Positions 44,024 to 52,675 of a DNA stretch of 64,000 bases are shown here, one piece after another. The DNA comes from Chloroflexota bacterium (GTDB taxonomy: Bacteria; Chloroflexota; Anaerolineae; Anaerolineales; VGOW01). The position numbers and the translations under genes are program-made. The stretch covers positions 1 through 64,000 of the forward strand of contig JACPWC010000013.1 of assembly GCA_016197225.1 (NCBI GenBank), read 5' to 3'. The number at the start of each line of letters is the position of its first letter. Within the stretch, counting starts at the first letter, position 1. The notes beneath the pieces are model-generated. The model saw only the letters and a program-made list of their open reading frames with translations. It was not told the origin of the DNA and ran no database searches.

Positions 44024-44353
44024 TTACCTCTTCCCGGCCGCCCACCCGCAAGCCAGCCCGAGGCCGCCGCTCACGCCCAGCGCAAAGAGAACATCAATCG
44101 CAAACGCCGCCACGTTGAAATTGGCGCGATAGGCAAAGCCGCCCTGCTCCAAAAACAACAGCGGGAAGCCCAGGCGCACAATATCATCCGCACAGCCCGA
44201 CACGCCCAGCACCGCCGTGATGCCACAATCCGATTGAAAGTGGGCGGCCACCAGAGTCAGGCCGGCAAAGGCCGCCAGCCCCAACCCGAAACCGAGGGCG
44301 AAGAACAAGAGGCGTCTTGGCAGTTGGCGGGCAAATTCGTTTTGCGCGTTCAT
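44024..44353 (-). CDS. Small membrane protein of unknown function
   Basis: The 109-residue product has three hydrophobic stretches: LLFFALGFGLGLAAFAGLTLVAA, a middle weakly hydrophobic one around IVRLGFPLLFLEQGG and VAAFAIDVLFALGVSGGLGLACGWAAG. Two Cys (SDCGITAVLGVSGC) lie in the first outer loop. No family recognised. Amino-acid composition and the lack of a competing frame support it as real. Confidence 0.65.
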   Translation of the reverse strand: MNAQNEFARQLPRRLLFFALGFGLGLAAFAGLTLVAAHFQSDCGITAVLGVSGCADDIVRLGFPLLFLEQGGFAYRANFNVAAFAIDVLFALGVSGGLGLACGWAAGKR

Positions 44354-44398
44354 CGCCGGAAGTTTATCAGCGTTGCCGGTTCAGGGCAATTGCGGGCA

Positions 44399-44457
44399 AG
44401 ACCTGCCGGGTCTGGTTGACAAGATGATGAATTAAGTTTGCCAGGCCCGGCAGGTCT
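44399..44457. repeat. 17-bp inverted repeat with 25-base loop
   Basis: AGACCTGCCGGGTCTGG (44399-44415) pairs with CCAGGCCCGGCAGGTCT (44441-44457) with one wobble pair, between divergent genes. It is a mobile-looking repeat rather than a terminator, since no T-run follows. Confidence 0.75.
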
Positions 44458-44545
44458 CATCGCCGGCAACGATTGCCGGTTGCAATCAACGTGCTTCCGG
44501 CGTATTATGGGCGCATTGCCTCAAACATCGGCAGGAGCATCCTTC

Positions 44546-44854
44546 ATGAAGTGGCAAGAAATCCGCAACCATTATCCCCAGCAATGGCTTCTGCTTGAAG
44601 CCATCAAGGCCCGCTCCAAAGCTGGCAAACGAATTCTTGAGCAGTTGTCGGTGGTGAGTGCCTATCCCGACTCGGTGACTGCCATGAAAGGTTACACCCA
44701 ACTTCATCGCGAAGCGCCGGAACGCGAACTTTATATTTTTCACACCGCCCGCGAGACTCTTGACGTTTCTGAGCGGCGCTGGCTGGGCATTCGCGGGGCG
44801 CACTGTCTTTTCGGCAGACAAAGTTCTAGCCATCGGCCTGAAATTGGAAACTGA
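44546..44854 (+). CDS. Small conserved protein, C-terminus altered
   Basis: From the ATG at 44546 (AGGAG upstream) the product has 102 residues, beginning MKWQEIRNHYPQQWLLLEAI and continuing through AMKGYTQLHREAPERELYIFHTARETLDV. No family name is known to me. The run up to ERRWLGIRG looks like a complete protein. The 16 residues after it (AHCLFGRQSSSHRPEIGN) read through the retropepsin sequence in the wrong frame, so they probably result from a deletion that removed this gene's stop codon and the start of the next gene. Confidence 0.65.
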   Translation: MKWQEIRNHYPQQWLLLEAIKARSKAGKRILEQLSVVSAYPDSVTAMKGYTQLHREAPERELYIFHTARETLDVSERRWLGIRGAHCLFGRQSSSHRPEIGN

Positions 44855-45101
44855 CGACGTTGTTCATCGTATTCGCGGCGTCGGCGGCGCAGAGTTTGTT
44901 TTCACCAAACGAATTAGCCGCCTGTCACTTGGCAAACTCGAAGCCAGCGAGTTTGAAATTGAAGTTGGCGCCATGGATTACGGCTTCGACATGGATGGAA
45001 TCATTGGAATGGATTTCCTCACCCAAGTCGGCGCAGTTATTGATTTGAAGCGGTTGGAAATTTACCAGAAACCAAAAGACGTGAAACGAAAGCGCCTCTG
45101 A
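44790..45101 (+). pseudogene. Retropepsin-like aspartic protease, N-terminal part missing
   Basis: From about SADKVLAIGLKLE onward the frame matches the second half of retropepsin-like bacterial proteases, ending with the hydrophobic loop DGIIGMDFLTQVGAVIDL. The family's catalytic Asp-Thr-Gly-Ala motif should stand just before SADKV but is absent; instead the frame joins FAGRTVF in continuation of the upstream gene. There is no ATG or ribosome binding site. A deletion fusing the two neighbouring genes explains both ends. Confidence 0.65.
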
Positions 45102-45196
45102 AGGGTTGATCATTTTCACAAGGAACCGGATGGACTAACGAAGAAGGGTTAGGCCCATTTCAAGAAAGAGAAGCTCATTTCCTAACAGGACACTCA

Positions 45197-47311
45197 ATGA
45201 CCCGACCCTCCGCCAAGATGGGCCAACCTGTCATCAAAGTTGAAAACCTTGCCATTGCCTACGAAACCCGGGCCGGCGACGTAAACGCCGTCCGCGATGT
45301 GTCGTTTGAAATTCATCGCGGCGAAACGCTGGGCCTGGTCGGCGAATCCGGTTGCGGCAAGAGCACCGTCGCCTACGGCCTCGTCAACTACCTGGGCCGC
45401 AACGGCAAGATCGTCAAGGGCGACATCCACTTTCAGGGCCAGTCCCTCGTCGGGCGCTCCGCCGAAGAGCTTCGCAAACTGCGCGGCGACCAGATCAGCA
45501 TGGTCTATCAGGACCCGATGACCTCGCTCAACCCGGTGCTCCGCATCGGCGAGCAAATGACGGAAGTGCTCACCGTCCATCGCGGCATTTCGCACGCCGA
45601 AGCTTACGAGCGTTGCCTCAAGATGCTGGAGCGCGTCTACATGCCCGACCCGCGCAAGGTGATGGATCGCTACCCGCACCAGGTCAGCGGCGGCCAGCAA
45701 CAACGCGTCGTCATCGCCATGGCCTTGCTCAACAACCCGGCCCTGCTGGTAATGGACGAGCCGACGACCGCCCTCGACGTGACGGTGGAAGCCGCCGTGC
45801 TCGACCTCATCGCCGACCTGCGCCGCGACTTCGACACCGCCATCCTCTTCATCAGCCACAACCTGGGCGTGGTAGCCCGCGTGTGCGAGCGGGTGGGCGT
45901 CATGTACGCCGGCGAACTGGTGGAGATGTCGGCCGTGCGCGAAATCTTCACCAGCCCCAAACACCCTTACACCCAGGGCCTCATCCGCTGCCTGCCCAAG
46001 ATCGGCAAAAGCAAAGACAGCAACACCCTTTATCCCATCCGGGGCCGTGTGCCCTCACCGGCCAACCTGCCGCCGGGTTGCGTCTTTGAGCCGCGCTGCG
46101 ACTACGCCCGCGACGCCTGCCGCGCCGAGCGCCCCGCCCTGCGCCAACTCGGCGAGACTCATTTCAGCCGCTGTCTGTTCTCGGAAGAGATCGAACCGTC
46201 GCAGTGGACTCCGCCTGCCGGCCTGATCATTCCCCCCGCGCCGGGCGCGAAGGTGACGCCGCCGACGAACGGGGAAACGATCCTCAACGTCACCGGCCTC
46301 AAAACTCACTACCCTCACGCCGACTCGTCGCCCCTCAGCCTGATCGGCCTGGGGAAGAAAGAGTACGTCAAAGCTGTTGACGGCGTCACCTTCCAGGTTC
46401 CACGCGGGCTGACTCTGGGCATCGTGGGCGAGTCCGGGTGTGGCAAGAGTACCCTCATCAAGTCCATCATCGGGCTGGAAGACGTGACCGGCGGCGAGGC
46501 CAAATTCATGGGCTTCGACATCAAAGACAACGTCGGGCGGCGCGACCTGTCGCTGATCAAAGAACTGCAAATGGTGTTCCAGAACCCGGACGCGACGATG
46601 AATCCCAGCTACAGCGTCGGGCAACAGATCGAGCGCCCGCTCAGGCGCTTCAACATCGTGCCTAAAGAAGGCGTGCGCGACGAAGTTATCCGCCTGCTTC
46701 GGGCGGTGAAGCTGGACGAGTATTACTATGATCGCCTGCCGCGCCAGCTCAGTGGCGGCGAGAAACAACGGGTGGGCATTGCCCGCGCCTTCGCCGGCCG
46801 GCCCGACCTGGTGTTGTGCGACGAGCCGGTGTCGGCCCTGGACGTGTCGGTGCAGGCCGCCGTGCTCAACCTTCTGCTCGAAATTCAGCAGGAGCATGGC
46901 ACGACGATGATCTTCATCTCGCACGATCTCAGCGTGGTGCGCTTCATCTCCGATTACGTGGCCGTGATGTACCTGGGCCAGATCATGGAGATCGGCCCGG
47001 CCCAGGCCATCTACGCCCCGCCTTATCATCCCTACACCGAATCGTTGCTGGCCGCCGTCCCCATTCCCGACCCGGACGTGGCCCAGAAACACATCCGGCT
47101 CGAAGGTTCTGTGCCCAGCCCGCTGAACCCGCCGAGTGGGTGCCGCTTCCACACCCGTTGTCCGCGCCGCCAATTACTGCCCGACGGCGGCAAGGTGTGC
47201 GAAACTCAAACCCCGCCCTGGCAGGATGCCGGCAACGGCCACCAAATCTTCTGCCACATTCCGTTGGAGCAGTTACATTCGTTGGAACCGGTCGTTACAA
47301 CACAAGAATGA
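45197..47311 (+). CDS. Peptide/nickel-type ABC transporter, two ATPase domains in one chain
   Basis: The product has 704 residues. The first ATPase (about 12-260) has GESGCGKST, LNPVLRIGEQMTEVL, VSGGQQQRVVIAMALL and LVMDEPTTALDVTV; the second (about 365-640) has GESGCGKST, LSGGEKQRVGIARAFAGRP and LVLCDEPVSALDVSV. Each is followed by an oligopeptide-transporter C-terminal domain with clustered Cys (GCVFEPRCDYARDAC and GCRFHTRCPRR). It is a DppD-DppF type fusion. No permease or binding protein gene is nearby, so its partners are encoded elsewhere. GGACACTCA precedes the ATG. Confidence 0.92.
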   Translation: MTRPSAKMGQPVIKVENLAIAYETRAGDVNAVRDVSFEIHRGETLGLVGESGCGKSTVAYGLVNYLGRNGKIVKGDIHFQGQSLVGRSAEELRKLRGDQISMVYQDPMTSLNPVLRIGEQMTEVLTVHRGISHAEAYERCLKMLERVYMPDPRKVMDRYPHQVSGGQQQRVVIAMALLNNPALLVMDEPTTALDVTVEAAVLDLIADLRRDFDTAILFISHNLGVVARVCERVGVMYAGELVEMSAVREIFTSPKHPYTQGLIRCLPKIGKSKDSNTLYPIRGRVPSPANLPPGCVFEPRCDYARDACRAERPALRQLGETHFSRCLFSEEIEPSQWTPPAGLIIPPAPGAKVTPPTNGETILNVTGLKTHYPHADSSPLSLIGLGKKEYVKAVDGVTFQVPRGLTLGIVGESGCGKSTLIKSIIGLEDVTGGEAKFMGFDIKDNVGRRDLSLIKELQMVFQNPDATMNPSYSVGQQIERPLRRFNIVPKEGVRDEVIRLLRAVKLDEYYYDRLPRQLSGGEKQRVGIARAFAGRPDLVLCDEPVSALDVSVQAAVLNLLLEIQQEHGTTMIFISHDLSVVRFISDYVAVMYLGQIMEIGPAQAIYAPPYHPYTESLLAAVPIPDPDVAQKHIRLEGSVPSPLNPPSGCRFHTRCPRRQLLPDGGKVCETQTPPWQDAGNGHQIFCHIPLEQLHSLEPVVTTQE

Positions 47312-47374
47312 CAAATGGAAAATGACAAATGACGGACGGGCACACATTCGTCATTTGTCATTCGTCATTGTCAT
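47308..47374 (+). repeat. Word-repeat hairpin (AATGACAAATGACG)
   Basis: Words ATGACAA repeat on the left; AATGACAAATGACG (47321-47334) pairs perfectly with CGTCATTTGTCATT (47349-47362). It overlaps the last codons of the ABC gene. Confidence 0.8.
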
Positions 47375-47382
47375 GACCTGCC

Positions 47383-48048
47383 ATGCTTGTCAAAGACTAC
47401 ATGACCCGCCACCCGATTTTGATTGAGCCGACCAAGCGCGTGGTTGACGCCCAACGGCTCATGGCCGAGAACAACATCCGTCACCTGCCGGTGGTGGACG
47501 ACGGCAAGATGTTGCTGGGTCTGGTCACGCGCCAGCGGCTCACCATTTCGCCGGAGAAACTGGGAAGCCTGGACGTGTGGGAGATCACCCGCTACCTGGC
47601 CGACCTGACGGCGAGCAAAGTGATGGTGACCGGCAAAGACCTTTGCACCATCGGCCCGGAAGCCACCCTTGAAGAGGCGGCTGAACTGATGATCCGCAAC
47701 AAGATCAGCGGCCTGCCGGTGGTGGACGGCGACGGGGCCGTCGTCGGCATCCTCACCGAAACCGATCTGCTCATCGAACTGCAAAACCTGCTGGGCGCGC
47801 AGGACGCGGGCTGGCGGGTGGTGATGCGCGTGCCGGATCGCAAGGGCGAGTTCAACAAATTGACGAAGGCCGTCTCTGAGAAGGGCTGGGGCATTATGGC
47901 CATGGGCAGTGTGCGCGCACCCAGGCAGCCGGATCGTTGGGACCTGGTGTTGAAGATTCGACACTGCACCAAAGACGAGCTGATGGCGGTGTTGCAAAAG
48001 ATCGAAGGACAGGAAATTGTGGACGTGCGGGAGACGGGCGGCGGCTGA
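47383..48048 (+). CDS. CBS-domain pair with C-terminal ACT domain (AcuB-like)
   Basis: The 221-residue product has two CBS repeats, MLVKDYMTRHPILIEPTKRVVDAQRLMAENNIRHLPVVD (1-55) and VTGKDLCTIGPEATLEEAAELMIRNKISGLPVVD (75-130). An ACT-like domain follows from about residue 145 (WRVVMRVPDRKGEFNKLTKAVSEKGWGIMAMGSV). It resembles AcuB-type proteins that bind adenine nucleotides as energy sensors. The regulated partner is unknown. The start follows a word-repeat hairpin, with no clear ribosome binding site. Confidence 0.85.
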   Translation: MLVKDYMTRHPILIEPTKRVVDAQRLMAENNIRHLPVVDDGKMLLGLVTRQRLTISPEKLGSLDVWEITRYLADLTASKVMVTGKDLCTIGPEATLEEAAELMIRNKISGLPVVDGDGAVVGILTETDLLIELQNLLGAQDAGWRVVMRVPDRKGEFNKLTKAVSEKGWGIMAMGSVRAPRQPDRWDLVLKIRHCTKDELMAVLQKIEGQEIVDVRETGGG

Positions 48049-48076
48049 GCTTGTCGAAGCCTGATCAACGACGGAC

Positions 48077-48403
48077 ATGGACACCCACCGCCGGAAACCC
48101 TGGGGGCTGTTCCTGCTGGGCTTGAGCATTGGCGGGCTGGCCCTGTTTCTCTGTTTGGGGCTGGCGGCTCACGGGCTGGTTGCCAACGAGGTGCGATGTT
48201 ATTCAGTCGGGCAACCGCTGACGCCGATGGAGAAAGTTCTGCTGGAGGGCCGCGCTGTGGATTGCATTGACAACCGGTGCTGGCTGGTGCTCAAGTTCAA
48301 CCGGGCCGGCGGCGCCAGTTGCTTCTTCTCGCGGACGGCGGCCTCTATGGCAGTCGAAGGCGAAGCCCGACCGACCGCATCACAAACACCATCCGGCCAT
48401 TAG
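48077..48403 (+). CDS. Small protein with one membrane segment
   Basis: The 108-residue product has an N-terminal membrane segment (PWGLFLLGLSIGGLALFLCLGLAAHGLV) and an outer part with Cys residues (VRCYSV, VDCIDNRCWLVL, SCFFSR) that could form disulfides. No family recognised. Its last 59 bases overlap the convergent gene at 48345. Confidence 0.55.
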   Translation: MDTHRRKPWGLFLLGLSIGGLALFLCLGLAAHGLVANEVRCYSVGQPLTPMEKVLLEGRAVDCIDNRCWLVLKFNRAGGASCFFSRTAASMAVEGEARPTASQTPSGH

Positions 48404-48764
48404 AGGTGTCGCACACCATCACGCTGGTCTGCCGTTCGATCACCGCCCACGTCGTCGCCTTCGCCATTTGAATACAGGCGCTCTGGGCCCACGTTTCCGG
48501 CCCCAGAGAAAACTGATTCGAGTACCAGTTGTAAACTTCAGGGAAAGGATCAGTGGTGCGGTAGGATGAGTCGCGCCGCATGACGATGTGAGGCACGTAC
48601 TTGTAAATCGTCTGGTCGCCCACCAGCGTCGCGCCGGGGTAATCGGCGGCGCGGGCGTATTGCACCAGCCACAGCGCAAACGCCGTGCCGCCCAGCGCCA
48701 GGGCCACGCACAGCAAGGTGGCCAGCCCGAACAACCAACGGCGATTGCTCAAGTAATTTTGCAC
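48345..48764 (-). CDS. Membrane-anchored protein of unknown function, probably leaderless
   Basis: I place the start at the GTG 48762-48764, giving about 139 residues; the open frame reaches 48809 only through a hairpin. One N-terminal membrane segment (RWLFGLATLLCVALALGGTAFALWLVQYA) anchors an outer domain with YPGATLVGDQTIYKYVPHIVM and QSACIQMAKATTWAVIERQTSVMVCDT, alpha/beta in look, two Cys. A TATAAT on the minus strand ends only six bases before the GTG, so the message should have no leader. Family unknown. Confidence 0.6.
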   Translation of the reverse strand: MQNYLSNRRWLFGLATLLCVALALGGTAFALWLVQYARAADYPGATLVGDQTIYKYVPHIVMRRDSSYRTTDPFPEVYNWYSNQFSLGPETWAQSACIQMAKATTWAVIERQTSVMVCDTSNGRMVFVMRSVGLRLRLP

Positions 48765-48770
48765 GCCGTC

Positions 48771-48776
48771 ATTATA
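48771..48776 (-). promoter_or_regulatory. -10 box for a leaderless transcript
   Basis: Consensus TATAAT on the minus strand directly before the GTG start at 48764, with no ribosome binding site. No consensus -35 was found. Confidence 0.45.
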
Positions 48777-48782
48777 CTGTAG

Positions 48783-48806
48783 AGACGCCCTCGGAGGCGT
48801 CTTTTT
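48783..48806 (+). terminator. Hairpin with T-run upstream of the oxidase gene
   Basis: AGACGCC/GGCGTCT around CCTCGGA, followed by TTTTC on the plus strand. It would stop transcripts entering from the left. A TATAAT at 48811-48816, 16 bases before the next ATG, is a possible -10 for the oxidase gene. Confidence 0.55.
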
Positions 48807-48831
48807 CAAATATAATGCGTTCCAGACACCT

Positions 48832-50025
48832 ATGAAGACAAACTACGACACCATCGTCATCGGCTGCGGCGGCATCGGTAGCGCCGCCCTCTACTGGCTC
48901 TCGCGCCGGGCGGGCCAGGACGTGCTGAGCCTGGAGCAGTTCGAGATCGGCCACACCAAAGGCGGCTCGCAGGATCACTCGCGCATCATCCGCCTGACTT
49001 ACGACTCCGACGAGTACACCCGTCTCACACCGCACAGCTACACCGCCTGGGCAACCGTCGAGGACGAATCGGGGCAGAAGATCGTCCACAAAACCGGCGG
49101 CCTGACGATGGCGATCAAGGACGGCCCGCACCAGCACCACATTCACAACTACGCCAGGTCCATGACTCACTGCGACATTCCCTTCGAGCGGTTGAACGCC
49201 GACGAAGTGATGAAGCGTTACCCGCAGTGGACGTTTGATGAAGAGGTGGATGCGCTGTATCAGGCCGACATGGGGCTGGCCGACGCCATTAAGGGCAACG
49301 GCTCACACATCGCCCTGGCCCGCCGCCGCGGGGCGACGATCATTGATCGTTGCCCGGTTACGGCCATCCGCCCCGTAAAAGACGGCGTGGAAGTAGACAC
49401 TGTAAAAGGGACGTTTTCAAGTCGGCGGCTGATCCTCACCGCCGGCGGCTGGACCGACAAGTTGTTGAAGAGCATCGGCCTCAGCTATCGCATCATCGTC
49501 ACTCAGGAGCAAGTCACTTACTACGCCACGCCCAACGTCCGCGAGTTTTCCATTGGCCGCTTTCCGACCTTTATATGGGAAGGCGAGATTCCGGCCTACG
49601 GATTTCCGGTGTACGGCGAAGTGGCGACCAAGCTCGGCATTGACTGCGCCGGGCCGGTGGTGGATGCCGACACCCGCGACTACATTCCAAGCGAGGCGCT
49701 GGAGCACATTTCGGAGTCGTGGCTCAAAAAGTATTGCCCCGGTTTCCTCGGCCCCATTCTTGTGACCAAAACCTGCCAGTACGACATGCCTCGCGACCGC
49801 AACTTCATTCTGGACGCAGTGCCGGAGCATCCGCAGATTTCCGTCTTTGTCGGCGCGGGCCATGCCTACAAGTTCGCCTCACTCGTCGGCAAAATCTTGA
49901 GCGAACTGGCTCTTGACGGGCAAACGCCTCACGACCTCTCGGCTTTCAAAGTCACCCGCCCTGCGATCACCGATCCCGATTACGCAGTTTCATTCCAGCA
50001 CCAGAGCGATTGGGGCGCAATGTAA
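48832..50025 (+). CDS. Monomeric sarcosine / N-methyl-amino-acid oxidase family flavoenzyme
   Basis: The product has 397 residues. The FAD dinucleotide motif is IGCGGIGSAALYWLSRR near residue 10, followed by QDHSRIIRLTYDSDEY, the family substrate-side loop. FVGAGHAYKFASLVGKILSELAL near the end is the typical FAD-contacting C-terminal segment, although GAGHAYKF replaces the common GFSGHGFK. Relatives oxidise N-methyl groups of sarcosine, N-methyltryptophan or related amines to formaldehyde and H2O2. It opens the methylated-compound region; the next gene is a larger demethylating oxidoreductase. Confidence 0.88.
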   Translation: MKTNYDTIVIGCGGIGSAALYWLSRRAGQDVLSLEQFEIGHTKGGSQDHSRIIRLTYDSDEYTRLTPHSYTAWATVEDESGQKIVHKTGGLTMAIKDGPHQHHIHNYARSMTHCDIPFERLNADEVMKRYPQWTFDEEVDALYQADMGLADAIKGNGSHIALARRRGATIIDRCPVTAIRPVKDGVEVDTVKGTFSSRRLILTAGGWTDKLLKSIGLSYRIIVTQEQVTYYATPNVREFSIGRFPTFIWEGEIPAYGFPVYGEVATKLGIDCAGPVVDADTRDYIPSEALEHISESWLKKYCPGFLGPILVTKTCQYDMPRDRNFILDAVPEHPQISVFVGAGHAYKFASLVGKILSELALDGQTPHDLSAFKVTRPAITDPDYAVSFQHQSDWGAM

Positions 50026-50030
50026 ATCTG

Positions 50031-50103
50031 CCAGGGACGCGGACGCGAAGCGCGCGGATAAACGCGGATTTTTATAACAAGGAATCGCGAAAACCCGCGT
50101 CCC
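50031..50103 (+). repeat. Word-repeat hairpin (GGGACGCG / CGCGTCCC)
   Basis: Outer arms GGGACGCG and CGCGTCCC (50034-50041, 50096-50103) enclose the words GGACGCGAAGCGCGCGGATAA and CGCGGATTT. The same CGCGGATT word occurs after the NUDIX gene. Confidence 0.75.
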
Positions 50104-50119
50104 ATATAAGGAGATGGTT

Positions 50120-52591
50120 ATGTCTAAAAAATATCGCGTCGTCGTCATCGGCTCCGGCATTGTCGGGGCCAGCGCCGTTTGGCATTTTGCCAAAGCCGGC
50201 TGGAAAGACATTCTGCTGATTGACAAGGGCGAGCTGTGGGAAAACGACGGCTCGACCTCGCACGCGCCCGGCGGCGTGGTCGCCTTGAGCCATTCCAAAC
50301 TGCTCACTCAGATGGCCGTCTACGGGGCCGACTTAATGGCCTCGCTCAAACCCTGGAGCGAAGACCGGATGACGTACAACGGCGTGGGCGGCCTGGACGT
50401 GGCCACGAGTGAACGGCGCTGGAACGACCTCAAACGCCTGCATGGCGAGTCAAAGTCTTACGGCGTTGAGGCGCATTTGCTCTCGCCCGACGAAGTAAAA
50501 ATCAAATCGCCTCTCGTCAACCCCGAAGAAATCTTCGGCGGCATCTTTATTCCCAAAGGCGCGATTGTGGCCGGGGCGCACGTCTCGGCGGCGCTGGTGC
50601 GTGACGCAGGCGCGATGAGCAACGTGGACGCTTACGGAAATACCGCCGTCACCGATTTTGAAGTCAAGGATGGCCGCATCGTTGCCCTGAGCACGAGCAA
50701 CCCCGAACTGCCCCGCATCGAATGTGAGTCGGCCCTGATCTGCGCCAACATCTGGTCGCCGGCCCTGTGCGAAAAACTCGGCATCCAGATTCCGTTGGTG
50801 GCCTTCGAGCATCAATACGTCATCACCACACCCATGCCCGAACTGGCTCAATATGCCGATCATCGCAAAGAAGACGAAGTCCATCACGTCGGCTTCCGCG
50901 ACGTGGATCACACCATGTACTGCCGCTTCCACTGGGACAGCATCGGCGTGGGCAGTTATTGGCACCGCCCGCACATGGTCTACTCGCGTGACGTGAAGAA
51001 AAGCGCCATGCACCCTTTCACGCCCGAAGACTTTGCCGGGCCGTGGGAACACTTCCAGAAACTCGCCCCAGCCCTGAAAGGCATCAATAGCTTTATCAAA
51101 TCCTTCAACGGCATGTTTGCCTTCTCAGTGGACGGCATGCCCATCATCGGCGAGTCGCACGTCAAGGGCCTGTGGGTCGCCACCGGCTCGTGGCTCACCC
51201 ACGCGCCGGGCGTGGCCAAGTGCGCCGTCGAATGGATGACGAGCGGCGAGACCGAGTGGGACATGCGCCAAGTCCACCTGCACCGCTTCCAGACTCACGT
51301 GACCACCAGGAACTTCATGGATCGCATCAGCCTCAAGAACTATCGTGAGATTTACGAGATCGTCCACCCGCGCCAACCGCTCAGCGAACCGCGCAACGTT
51401 CGCCTCACCCCGTTCTACCCGCGACACAAAGACCTCAAAGCCAGCTTCACCGCCTTTGCCGGGATCGAAGTGCCGAACTGGAATGAAGAGAACACGCGCC
51501 TGCTGGAAAAGTACGAGGACAAGATTCCGGCCCGCTCCGGTTGGGCCGCCGAATACTGGTCACCCGTCGCCGGGGCCGAGCACCTGGCCACCCGCGAGAG
51601 CGCCGGCCTCTTCGACCTCACCGGCCTGGCCCTCATCGAAGTGAGCGGCCCCGGCGCGCTCAAGTTCGTCAACTATCTTTGCAGTAACGACATGGACAAG
51701 CCGGTCGGGCAAGTGATGTACACGCTCTGGCTGACGAAGAATGGTGGTGTCCGCCGTGACCTGGCCGTGGCCCGGCTGGCTGAAGACAAATTCTGGATGA
51801 TGGTTGGCGACGGCACGCGCCCGCAGGATTTGGTCTGGGTGCGGAGCCACGCCCCGACCAACGGCTCGGTCGTCATCACCGATGTCTCCGACGGCTACAC
51901 CGCCCTCGGTCTGTGGGGACCGAACGCCCGGAACATCCTGAGCAAAGTCACCCAGGCCGATCTTTCAAACGACGGCTTCCCCTTCTACTCCTGCCAGTGG
52001 ATCGAAGTCGGCCCGGCCTGGGTGCTGGCCGTTCGCATTTCATACGCGGGCGAACTCGGCTGGGAACTGCACATCCCATTCGATCAGGACTTGCAGGTTT
52101 GGGATGCGATCTGGGAAGCGGGCCGCGAGTTTGATCTGATCTCCACCGGCATGACGGCTTTCGACACCTTGCGACTCGAAAAGGGCTACCGTCTCTGGGG
52201 TGGCGACGTTACCACCGAGTACAACGCTTACGAAGCCGGACTCGGCTGGACGGTGAAGCTGGACAAGCAGGATGACTTTCTGGGCAAGGCGGCGAGCAAG
52301 ACGATCAAAGAGAAGGGTCCTAAGAAGAAGCTGTGTTGCCTGACGCTCGACAACCCGCGCGGCGCGGCCTTTGGCTACGAGCCGATCTTCTCGAACGGCG
52401 CCTGTGTCGGCCACGTGACCAGCGCCAACTATGGCTACAGCGTGAGCAAGTATATTTTGTACGGCTACCTGCCCAAAGAGTACGCGACGGTCGGCGCGAA
52501 GCTGGAGATCGAATACTTCGGCGAACGCCATCCGGTCACCGTCGCTCCCGACCCGCTCTTTGATCCAAAGGGCGAAAGAATGAAAGCGTAG
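50120..52591 (+). CDS. Dimethylglycine/sarcosine dehydrogenase-like FAD protein with GcvT domain
   Basis: The start at 50120 follows AAGGAG at good spacing; product 823 residues. The first half is an FAD oxidoreductase: VVIGSGIVGASAVWHFAKAG and NDGSTSHAPGGVVALSHS, where the His is in the position that carries covalent FAD in dimethylglycine dehydrogenase. The second half (about 430-820) is a GcvT/aminomethyltransferase fold (RSGWAAEYWSPVAGAEHLATRESAGLFDLTG, ISYAGELGWELHIPFDQ) that binds tetrahydrofolate and captures formaldehyde as methylene-THF. Substrate may be dimethylglycine, sarcosine or another N-methyl amine. Confidence 0.9.
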   Translation: MSKKYRVVVIGSGIVGASAVWHFAKAGWKDILLIDKGELWENDGSTSHAPGGVVALSHSKLLTQMAVYGADLMASLKPWSEDRMTYNGVGGLDVATSERRWNDLKRLHGESKSYGVEAHLLSPDEVKIKSPLVNPEEIFGGIFIPKGAIVAGAHVSAALVRDAGAMSNVDAYGNTAVTDFEVKDGRIVALSTSNPELPRIECESALICANIWSPALCEKLGIQIPLVAFEHQYVITTPMPELAQYADHRKEDEVHHVGFRDVDHTMYCRFHWDSIGVGSYWHRPHMVYSRDVKKSAMHPFTPEDFAGPWEHFQKLAPALKGINSFIKSFNGMFAFSVDGMPIIGESHVKGLWVATGSWLTHAPGVAKCAVEWMTSGETEWDMRQVHLHRFQTHVTTRNFMDRISLKNYREIYEIVHPRQPLSEPRNVRLTPFYPRHKDLKASFTAFAGIEVPNWNEENTRLLEKYEDKIPARSGWAAEYWSPVAGAEHLATRESAGLFDLTGLALIEVSGPGALKFVNYLCSNDMDKPVGQVMYTLWLTKNGGVRRDLAVARLAEDKFWMMVGDGTRPQDLVWVRSHAPTNGSVVITDVSDGYTALGLWGPNARNILSKVTQADLSNDGFPFYSCQWIEVGPAWVLAVRISYAGELGWELHIPFDQDLQVWDAIWEAGREFDLISTGMTAFDTLRLEKGYRLWGGDVTTEYNAYEAGLGWTVKLDKQDDFLGKAASKTIKEKGPKKKLCCLTLDNPRGAAFGYEPIFSNGACVGHVTSANYGYSVSKYILYGYLPKEYATVGAKLEIEYFGERHPVTVAPDPLFDPKGERMKA

Positions 52592-52599
52592 ATCAATTC

Positions 52600-52673
52600 A
52601 CCACGAAGGCGCGAAGCCACAAAGATACACCAAGAATTCTTTGTGGAGCTTCGCGCCTTTGTGTCTTTGTGGT
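52600..52673 (+). repeat. Word-repeat hairpin (CACGAAGGCGCGAAG / CTTCGCGCCTTTGTG)
   Basis: Long imperfect arms: GAAGGCGCGAAGCCACAAAG on the left and CTTTGTGGAGCTTCGCGCC on the right. It reaches to within two bases of the mttB1 start codon. Confidence 0.85.
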
Positions 52674-52675
52674 TA

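Noticed and set aside
45197-48048. Peptide transporter and CBS-ACT gene as one regulated transport operon.
   Set aside because: CBS-regulated transporters are of the osmoprotectant type with permeases nearby; here only adjacency across a repeat hairpin supports a link.
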